Positions 35,188 through 46,005 of a stretch of DNA of 64,000 bases are shown here, piece by piece. A model generated the notes under the pieces. It was not told the DNA's origin. It did not search any database and saw only the letters and a list, made by a program, of their open reading frames with translations. Where the stretch lies: positions 13,356,501 through 13,420,500 of the forward strand of contig NC_069662.1 in the NCBI RefSeq assembly GCF_027244095.1, written 5' to 3'. Made by a program: the position numbers and the translations under genes. This DNA comes from Hemicordylus capensis (lineage: Eukaryota; Chordata; Lepidosauria; Squamata; Cordylidae). Numbering within the stretch: position 1 is the stretch's first letter; every line of letters begins with the position of its first letter.

Positions 35188-36098
35188 TCAAGACATTCGG
35201 CCCTTTTTCCTTCCTAGCTGCTGTCTTTTGTTCAGATGAGGCCTCAGTAAAATAATATAGCACTTAGGGAGAAATATAAAACCCAGTAATCCAGCACTGG
35301 AGGCCAAGATGGAGAAGATCTCCACAGCCACCATGTATTTCCCTTTGGTACTCAGATAAGTTGGGACAAAGGACACCCACACACTACAGAAGACCGACAT
35401 GCTGAAGGTGATCAACTTGGCCTCATTAAAAGTGTCAGGCAACTTTCTGGCAAGGAAGGCCACAGTGAAGCTGATGATGGCCAGAAGGCCCATGTAACCC
35501 AGGACCGTGTAGAATATGACGTCTGAGCCTTCCTTACATTGCAATATAATTTTATCATCCTGGGAGTGCATGTCAGATGCAGGGAATGGGGGCGAGGTTG
35601 CCAACCACACAAAACAGATGCCAGTTTGAATAAGTGAGCAAAGAAAGATAACCGATGCGGCTATCCTCTTCCCTAGCCATTTCCTCATACTATTCCCTGG
35701 CTTGGTGGCCCTAAAGGCCAGGACCACCATGATGGTTTTAGCCAGCACAGAAGAAACAGCAACACTGAAGGTGATGCCAAAAACCATTTGCCGCAAGAGG
35801 CAGGTCACCTTCCCAGGCTGACCAATGAATAGGAAGGAGCAGAGAAAGCAAAGAGACAGAGATGTGAGCAAGATACATGTGATATTCCAGTTGTTTGCTT
35901 TGACAATAGGAGTGTCCCGGTGGATAATGAAGCTCCCCATCACCAAAATGGTGATGGTAGAAAAGAAAAAGGTGCAGGTCAACAAAACTGCTCCCAAAGG
36001 TTCTCCATAGGATAAGTAGGTGACACTTTTCAGGAGGCATTGATTCCGCTTCTCATTTGAATACTGATGTTCTGGACATTTTTCACATTGGTCAGCAT
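35188..36098 (-). CDS. V2R gene B exon 6 (seven-transmembrane domain)
   Basis: It starts [20 protein letters not shown] after tttcag and carries all seven helices, [16 protein letters not shown] and [10 protein letters not shown]. It stops after GRKKGRMS. It is almost the same protein as exon 6 of gene C through the first four helices. Confidence 0.97.
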
Positions 36099-39000
36099 CT
36101 GAAATTCATAACACCATCCTAGTCTTCCCAAAATACACAGATATTCTCCAAATTTAATGAGATCTCTCAATCTTCTGTGCCACTCAAACGTTCCATTGAA
36201 CATATTTTATTTATTTATCTATCACGTTCTTACACCACCTGATATAAAATCTCTAGGTGGTGTGCAAATCTTAATATTACAAATCACCGATTAAAATACA
36301 TATAACACAATAAAAACAATATGAAACAAATTATTAAAATTATTTTAATTAATTCTAATTAAACTCTTGGTGACCCTTATGTGTATAAACAGGTTGGATT
36401 TATTTGAATATAGAAAACAGTAAAGCTATTCACATGACAGAAGTTGCCTGGGTTACCCTAGGCAGTTCATGTTGACTGGAGTGCTGGGAGCCCTGCAGCC
36501 TTGGCTGCTCCAGTTCGTGATAGCCCAGCTCTTCTACCCAGGTCTTAATCAAGGTAAAACGAACCTATGCATGATCGCCCCTTGGTAACTGGGTTACCTA
36601 CTCACCCACTGCCATTTTCAGCAGCTAGCTCTGGGGGAAGAGCGGCCACATGGAGTGGAGTGGCTGCAATATTAAGAGCAGCTGCTCCACTGATCATGCA
36701 TTGCATTCGGGGCCCATGGTGGACCCAGAACGAGCTTCCCCCTCCCACCCGCACTCTGCCAAATGCCAACCAGGTACATTTGTGGTCACATGGTCGCTGA
36801 AGATCTGGGTCTCAGTTGATCATCTGTAGGGAGGGAGGGAGGGAGGAGCATCCCTACCTGCCCTCACCATTGCCCAGCTAAGAGGTCATGTGAATACTGC
36901 AAGGAGAATCAGGAAGTTCTAGTAGAAAATATCTGCCTGCTTTCTTTACACTGTGATTTTAACTGATAATTGTTATCTTCAATTTTGTGCACTTTTGTTG
37001 TTAAACACCCAATGTACAGTAGAGTACAGTCAAAACGCAATCACCAGAGCCTCCTCTGTAAGCACAGGGCACACAACACATAGGTGGAGGAAGAAAATAG
37101 ATGATGAAATCATTAGAAATTATGCCATTGAAATGTCCCTAAGTAGCACGACAACTGTACTAATTCAGGTCCAAATTGGTCCAGGCATTTTGAAATTGTT
37201 CTAGGAAACCAAGAAAGAGAGAGATAAATTATCTCATAAGGCCACTTTCCATGAGGAAAGTAGGCTAAAAACACACTGTTGAAACGTACATGTGGGGCAC
37301 TACAACTGTACTAAATTCAATCCAAATTGATCCAGGCATTGCAAAGTTGTTGGGGTGTGTGTGGGGTGGGCACACACACAGCTACCATCTTGGATTCTGG
37401 AATTCATTGATGGAATATCAAGATTTAATGTCGTTTAAAAGCTTGACATGTATATCAAATTTGGTGCAAAATGATTAGGCAGTTCACATGTCATCTCACT
37501 TCCACCTCAAACATGCAGACATCTGCCATCTTGGATTAGGGTGGATGAAGTCATCACAAAATATGTCTTTGTTCCCATGTGCCACCACAACTGTAGCAAA
37601 TTTGGCCCAAATTGGTGCAGGCATAGCAAAGTTGTTAGCGACACATTCAGACAGACATACACGGATAGAGGGTGGGTGCTAAAGATATGTCCTTTTTAAA
37701 TAAAAAGGATTTGATTCTTCCCCCTCATGCTAAAGCCAATAGAAAAATGACTAAATGAATATATGGTTGGGCTACTGGAAAAGGAAAAAGGGCCTTCCTG
37801 TGAAACATTTTGTGGGCTTGATACATGCAAGTGGCCTTTCATTGCCTTCCACCATTCAAAAGGATGGATAGAGGTAGCTTCATTCATAGAGCCCTTTCTC
37901 ATGATGCCATGAGTGGGCTAGCTGGCAGGTGGTGGGGAAGGATGCAGGAGTCCACTTTCCCTGCAGACGATCCCCAGGATTGTCTGGGTACCAAATGCGT
38001 ACCAAGACGGAATCCTACTGCACCAGGAAACTTGGAGGTACTGTGGCCAGGACATGTTGTCCCTGTTCCCCCAGACATCCCACAATGCAGTGTGCCAATG
38101 CATGGTAGATTGTGGGGACCCACCCCCAGTGATAGCCAGGAGCCCACTCCTGTGTCAGCACCAGCTGGGAGCAGCCGGTGCCGATACACAAGCAATTAGC
38201 CTGGGTTAAGGCCTCACTCACACCCTTAACTTCAGCTAACCGGTGAGCTCCATAGGTAGGTTTGCCTGTGGTTCTCACAGGCAGCCAAGCCTAAGCATAG
38301 CAGCCCTAGCCCAGTCTTGGCTGCTATTGTTAATATATGAACTATATTAACCTCATATAGTTAATATAGAGAAACCGGTTAGGAATTGGTTTCAGCCCAA
38401 ATTTAAATAATCTAGAACTTTCCCTACCATATAAATTTATATATTTGTACTTACCAGCTTGGATGGAAATGCTCCCTGCAGGACACTGAGCACACTGGTA
38501 ACAACATATTGGCTGCCCCTGCTGGACAATTGTGCTGTATCCAGGTTGGCAGCTCTCAACACACGTGGACTGAGGAACTGTCTAACGGTAACCCAAAGGG
38601 TGAGTGTTGATGATGGAAATGAGATAGCTTCTCTTTACTACCTTGATTTTGATACTGATCCTTTTCCACAATAACAGTCAGAAGAATTTCTAAGTTCCCA
38701 TTAATACCCCTGATGGATGGCCTATGCTGGAAACTGGAAAGGTGGAGGATTCTCTGTTCATTCTGGCTGAAATTTGGGTCTCATCAATCAAGGCATTCCT
38801 CTCGGCTACCGGGCCAGGTTGGGAATGGGTGGCAGAGTTTTGCCTGGTTCTAGTTCTGTCTGGAGAGTATATCCCAGAAGTTGGTTCTGAGGAGTATTAT
38901 TCGTCTCCTTTGTCACTGGGCTTTGGAATCCCACAGGGCTGCATTCTGACCCCTAGGCTGCTTATCATTTACACCAGTGTTTCTCAATCACTGGTCTGTG

Positions 39001-42000
39001 GACTGGTGCCAGTCTGTGAGATGTTGAGTGGTGGTCCATGCTGGTCCATGAGAAGTTAATCCCCCCACCAAACAATTTCGAGCTGGTGGGGGCCACCACT
39101 GCTGGGAGCTCTCCAAAGCTCATGTCTAGGCATGCAGCCCTCACTGCTGGGATAACATTCTTTTTGAGGAAGCTAAATGAGTGTTATCCCAGCAGTGAGG
39201 GCTGCCTGCCTAGAAATGAGCTCTGGAGAGCTCCCAGCGGCAGTGCCCCCCCCTCCCGGCTTGAAATTGTGTTGGGGGGGGTGCCTTGGGGTGGGGGCGA
39301 GGGAGGGATGGCCCCTTTACTAACTGCTGGTCCTGGAAACTGCGCACAAAGGATATACCGGTCCATGACTCCAAAAACACTGAGAAACACTGATTTACAC
39401 AAGACCCCTGAGAGGAACCATGCATGGATTCCATGCACAGTCTCATCAATTTGTGGATGATCCCCAATGCTATCCCTCTTTTCCAATGCCAGGAAAGTAG
39501 TAGCCTGGTTCACACAGTAGTTCAAACCTAAGTTTAATGTGGGTAATGAGCATGATTGTGATTGTGTGAACCCACACCAAGCTGGTTTATGGCCTTAGAT
39601 GAATCTGAGATTCCCACCTTGGTGTGGGTTCATGCAATCACCCTAAAGGCAGTAACCCAAATTAAAACTAGATTCAAATAATTGTGTGATCCAGGCAGGG
39701 GAGGAGTCACCATTGAGCGCTGGGGTTCAAAGAACCCCAACTACCAATGAAAAGGACCGTCAGAGCCCTCCTTGCATGTGATGTCACATGCAAAGGGGGA
39801 ATGGCCTGATCACCAGATGGCCCAGTCCAGCCCTCTGATTCCATTTCCAGCCAGCGTTTGCTGGTTAGGTGTATTTATTTCCCTTTCTCTCCCTAGATGG
39901 AGGGAGAGGAAGAGAAATAAACACAGCCAGGCAGCAAACGAAATGAGCCCAGGCCAATTCCTTTGCGCATGACATCACTTGGACAGATGTCACTGGAACA
40001 TGCTGTGGATGTCACTGGTGCACGCAGGGGATGCCAGTGGGGCAGAACACGGGCCGCCAATCCTCTGGCTACGCCACTGGAACCAGGTGAGTATCTGTGG
40101 CCTGTGAAGTGCTGGATGAGGTCTAAGAAGTTGAGACTTAATCCAGACAAGGCAGAGGTGCTTTTCATCCAATGAAAAACTGAGCAGAGTGTATTTATTT
40201 TGGGGCTGTTTCTGAATCCAGGTCTGCCCCTGGATGATCACCTTGCAATTGTGTACTGGGGTCCTTGTGCACAGCTAAGCCCACTTTCTTTCACCCCAAC
40301 CCCATTAAAATTTAAGGAAGGAGCTAATTCCCTTATTCGGAAGAGATTTCAGATGTGTGGATGGGGTTACAGGTGCTAGATTCTTGACAGGTAAGCCACA
40401 TCCTAATGTTCATGGATGTCAAGAGGTTCCACAGGTGGCAAAGACAGGAAACCTGCTACCGAGGTAGAGAGATAGGAGTGGAAATTTCCATTCCAGATGG
40501 AAATGTATACATATTTGTATGCTAGACAGCCTACATTGTTCAGTGGCATTTAAGGCATAAAGGAGGCAAGATAGCCAAGAAAAAAACCATGCTGGGGATA
40601 TCTATCAAGTTTTAATTCCAAAGAGCAAGACAACAGTATCTACCAGTATCTCCCCACTCCTAAATATTCAATGAAATTAATTCTTCATACCTGGTTAAAT
40701 TTCTGATTCCACACAATGACACTCCCATTAATGGTAAACGTTTTGCCTGCAGGAGCCTGGGGGTCCACCCTTCCAACCCGGACTCTCAGGAAAGATCCAT
40801 TGGGGAATGTGACCATGTTGTTGATGTCATATCCAGTGGCCAGATGCCCATTTTCATCAAAAGATATTTCCTCCCCAGCGCTATTGTTAAACTGGATGTT
40901 TCTCAGAAAAGAGTGAAGCTAGATTAGAGAGGTGTAAACGTTTAAAAACTGGGTCAAATGGGGAGAAACTGCGTTTCATATGGAATGGCCAAGTCTGTGT
41001 TTGCCAAGAATGTGATACTTTAAAGTTTCTTTTGAAGCAATATTATTAAAACTAGGGATGTGAGAAACCTTCCCGAGAAGTTTGCAGAACGCAGTGCACC
41101 GGTGACATTTAGACATGGCTTCCTGCTAACGATATGGCTCTCTGAGAAAAATCTATCCCACCCCAATATCCCATGTCCATGCAACATTTTAAAAGGTTTA
41201 TACAGAGCACTTTGATGGGCTGGGGAATTAGCAAAAAAACAACCACCCCCCACCCACCCCCCAACACACAGAAACACTTGTGCTTCAGAAAACTCAATGA
41301 TGGGAACATGCACAAAGCATCTTGGCATCTCTAATTTGAGGCACTGAAATGATTTGAGTTCCCCTGGCCAAAATGTTTCAGCAGGGGTGGAGAGCAGGTG
41401 CTTTAAATGGAGGGAGGGAGGGCTTTCCTGCCCATCCGTCACTCCTCCACCACCACCTTGACATCCCAGTTTGACACTGCCCATAACAAACAGCCCCACT
41501 GTCTGTTTTTACAAGCGATGCCAAGCAGGGGCTTCCTGTTTGGGAACAGGAAGTTCCCTGTTCACAGCATCCCATGGGCGTCATCATGTAAATAGTGTCT
41601 GCACCAGTGTTCTCTCTAATTTTTTTCATCTGTGTGCGGAATGAGTTTTATTCTGGGCGGCAGTATCAAAGCACTGTGCGTGCACATGTGCATTCAGAGT
41701 GGGGCCTTCCTGATTCAACCTGAGTGAGATCTATTAACCGAGCAGACAGCAAAAAACTTGTGACCGCGTGTACGAGTGCATGCCTTAGAGGGAACACTGG
41801 TCTGTACATGCGTGGATGCCATCTTGAGTGTTCAGCAACAGGAAGCCCCTACACAGCATCACTTGTAAGAATGGACAGCAGGTCTGTTTGTTATGGACAG
41901 CACCACGTTGGGGCAGTGGGATGTGGCGGAGAAGTGATAAAGGGGCAGGTAAGACCTGAGTTCCTCCTTTTAAAGCTCCCACTTGCTGCCGCCCCTGATG

Positions 42001-45000
42001 TGTACAATATACTTTGTGTACCTCCCTACTCAATGGTAACACTGCACTCATTTTTAAAAAGTTGTGCAGCATTAGTCAGGATGTCAGCCAGTATTCTTGC
42101 CCTTTTTATTCATCTGACAGCTAAAGAATAGCATAGAAAGTCACAGATGCAGCTAGTCCCTTCCCCAGGGTGGCAGTTCCATATTTTGTGTGCCACCGCA
42201 GAAAAGGCCCTCACTGTGGTAGTCAACTGCCTAGCCTCCAAAAGTAGAACACAAGAACAGACACTGAACCATGTCCATGTCCATGTGCATACATGCAAAG
42301 ATGCATCTGAACACATGTAAACATGTATTTGTGCATGTGCACAGACACTCACATGCATCTGTGCAGTGTACACACATGCGCACACAGACATGCACCTACA
42401 CAGAAAAACATGCATGATCACACACGCAAGTACACACACAGCCCAAACACTAATGTACGTATTTTATTTTTATTTAACACACATACACAGAAACACACCA
42501 TCACACAATAAACATGCACACAAAAACATTCACTAAAACACATGCAAAGATATTTACATGCACACACAATTAGCTGTGTAGCTGTGTGGAAATAAAAAGA
42601 TATAGGATCTATTTGCTCAAGTCCCTCTCTCTTCACGAGGACCTGCTTCTGAGTAAGCCCACCCAGGATTGCAGCATCCTTTCCTCCCAAATCTCCTGGA
42701 TCTGGGAGTGGGGGATCTTTGCTTATACAATGAAGAGGGGGGAAACCCATAGGTCAGTGATCTTCATTATTTTTCAACGGGGAGCCACTTTGGCAACAAC
42801 AACAACAAAACCAGTGTGAGAGATATTTCCCACCTCCACACAGTGCTATGCTTTGCCCAGTGCTGGGATGGGTGGGCTGTATGAATAACAGAGCCCCATC
42901 AAGCCCAGCACCATATTTGAAGGGGCACACAAAGCTCTGGAAAGTGCAGCCTTCCCAGCACCTTGACCACAGTTGTATGAGGAAATTGCCACAGGGAAAG
43001 ACTGCTACTGGGAAGAGGTAAAGTGTGTTTCTGGGTGAGCATGCTGCCTCCCACATATTAGATTTCTGAAACAGAAATGGTGGGCAGGTGGGGGCAATGA
43101 CTTTTCTTGCCCCCTCTCTCGAACCAGCCATGGTGGTTGCCCTCCAGATTGAATGTAGGAACTGAGAGCAGATACCACAGACAGAAAATAGTGTCTAAAG
43201 CTTTTAAAAATAAATAATCTCTAGAAGGCAGAATAGTTGCGTTAATGCAGAACAAAGGAGATACAGAGCTCATGATCAGTGAGACCCACTTTGGGAAGGG
43301 AAGCGGGGAGAACGGGCTAAGCCCGCTCTCCCCGCAGATGAGCAAGCGGGAGCCCTGGGCGGCCAGAGCCCCCACCGGCTCTGTCACGGAGCTGGCAATC
43401 ATGTGGGCGGCCAATCTGGCTTCAGCCGCCCAGAGCAGACTGTCTGCTCATGTGCTGGGAGAGCGGGCTAAGCCTGCTCTCCCCGCTCACCCTCCCCAGG
43501 CAGGTCTCATGGATCGTGAGACCCGCCTCACTGTATATGCCTTGGATATTACATTCCAAATAAGAGCAAAAGAAAGGCCTTTTTGGATCAGACCCAAGGA
43601 CTGATCCAGCAAGACTTGGGCCTGATCCAACAAACATTCTGTTGAGAAAGAGAACTTTTGAGAAAAGAACATAAGAAAATAAGAACAGCTCTGCTCTATC
43701 AGGACCAAGAGCCATCTAGTCTGGCATCCTGTTTCCCACAGTAGCCCACCAGATGCCTCTGAGAATCCCACAGCAAGAGAGGAAGGCTTGCCCTCGCTCC
43801 TACTGTTGCTCCCCTGTAACTGGTATCCTGCTGCTGAGCCTTGAGTTGGCCTGCAGCCATCAAGACTTGCAGCGATGGATAGTCCTGTCCTCCATGAATT
43901 TGTCTACTCCCCTTTTAAAGTCATGAAAGCTGGTGGCGATCAGCACGTCCCGTGGAAGAGAATTCCCTTAATTAATTTTGCGCTGTGTAATAAAGTACTT
44001 CCTTTTGTTGTTCATTCTTGCTATTACCTGGCAAACAGTTTCATGGGATGACCCCTGGCCTTAGTGTTCTGAGAAATAGATAAAAATATCTCTCTTGCCA
44101 CTCCCTGCACACCACGCATAATATATAGACCTTTATCATGTCTCCCCTTAGTAGCTGCTTTTCTAAACTAAAAAGCCCCAGATGTTGTAGCCTTGCCTCA
44201 TAAGGAAGATGCTCCAGGCATGTTCATCCTCCACTGGTCTCCAGCACTTGAAGAAGGAGCCAGAATCCCGCCAGTGATAAGAATTTGTTTCCATACACAC
44301 TGAACAGTTCATTAGGTTTAAGCAATGATTACCAAGAGTCAGGACTTGCCTGCCATGACTGAACTTTCAGGTGTTTCCAGCTGCCTCCAGCTCGCCGTGA
44401 TTTCTCCTTGCATCTCGATAAATCAGTGGCATGGAGAGCATGTGCTACAGCATAAACAGCATTGTAGATGTTGTAGCTCTGGCCAGACATTCCCATTTCA
44501 AACACAGTTTGAGGGAGATTCCTCAGCTTCTCCTCCCCAGTGCAGTATTTCTTCCCTGGTTTAGAATGCATCTGTTTCGGAAGTGAGCAAAGAAATGCAG
44601 TGTACCAGAACCTCGTGGTGAAATCTGTTTTAAAGTGATACAGATTTACGCTCTCCAGGAAGTCCTGAAAACCTGGAACCACATCTGTGTGGAGTGTGAA
44701 TGACAAGGTGCCATTGATGGATTTTACTGGGAGCTTAATCCAGGGGAAAACAGATGTGAAGTCCCATTGAGCAGTTGTGATCCAAACCCTTTCCTGTGGA
44801 AGCCTCGCTTGAAATTCACGATTTTCTAGAAGTATTTGTATACCTTCCATAAACTGGCCATAGGCAAAGATCACATTGATTTTATTGAACAAGCTGAGAA
44901 CACTCCCTATCTTGAAGAGGATTTCATTAGATGTATTCAAAAAGTCAATCATTACAGATGGAACCAGTTCTGCCAATGCAATACAAATGTTGTTCTGGAG

Positions 45001-45954
45001 GAGTCTCAGTCTCAGAGTTTGAAGAAATGTTTCTCCACTGTCATCATCTGAAACGAGGCCAATCCAATTCCATCTGAAATATTTTAGTAACTGTACAATC
45101 CCAACATAGTGGAGATTTTCATCTGGAACCATCCAGAAGGTAAAAGGGAACTGAATTTTATCACTCAGTACAGGATCAAAAGTGCCAAAACTGAGCTAAT
45201 AAGAAATAAAGTGTTTTTAAAATTGAGAAATATACTTCATTCACACATGATCCAAGTGACTGATTAGCAAACAAATCATTTTAAAGGCCAGATCATATTA
45301 TGTGAATGGAAATCACTGGTACATAGGAAGCTGCCATACACTGAGTCAGAACTTTGGCCCATCTAGCTCAGTATTGTTTACAAAGACTGTCAGTGGCTTC
45401 TCCAAGGTTGCAGGCAAGAGTATCTCTCAGCCCTGTCCTGGAGATGCCAGGGATGGAACATGGAACCTTTTGCATGCAAGAATACAAGTGCTCTTCCCAG
45501 AGTGGACCCATCCCTTAAGGGGACTATCTTACAATGCTTACATGTAGTTTCCCATTCAAATACAAACCAGGGCAGACCCTGCTTTGGAAAGTTGAAAATC
45601 CATGCTTGCTACCACAAGATCAACACTCCTCCCATAGGAAATACATACACCCAATGAGGGTTCAAACCCACAACCCTGAGATTAAGAGTCCCATATTCTA
45701 CCAACTGAGCTAGTGAGGTGCAGGTAGGCTGTGTGAGCTGGTAAGTGCACAGTTGAAGGATATTCTTAGAGAGAAGATAGGGAAGCCCAGACCTGAGTTC
45801 AAATCCCCATTCAGCCATGAAACTAGCTGGGTGACTCTGGGCCAGTCACTTCTCTCTCAGCCTAACCTAATTCACAGGGTTGTTGTGAAAGAAAAACTCA
45901 AGTATGTAGTACACAGCTCTGGGCTCCTTGGAGGAAGAGCAGGATATAAATGTA

Positions 45955-46005
<51 letters not shown>

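Larger units (their letters stand above)
38690..40265 (+). mobile_element. LINE remnant in intron 4 of gene B, broken by three transposons
   Basis: Pieces read [18 protein letters not shown] (38930-38970), then HQFVDDPQ (39447-39470), and [15 protein letters not shown] with [19 protein letters not shown] (40125-40265). The gaps are the elements at 38975, 39503 and 39696. The same remnant lies in the same intron of gene C. Confidence 0.78.
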
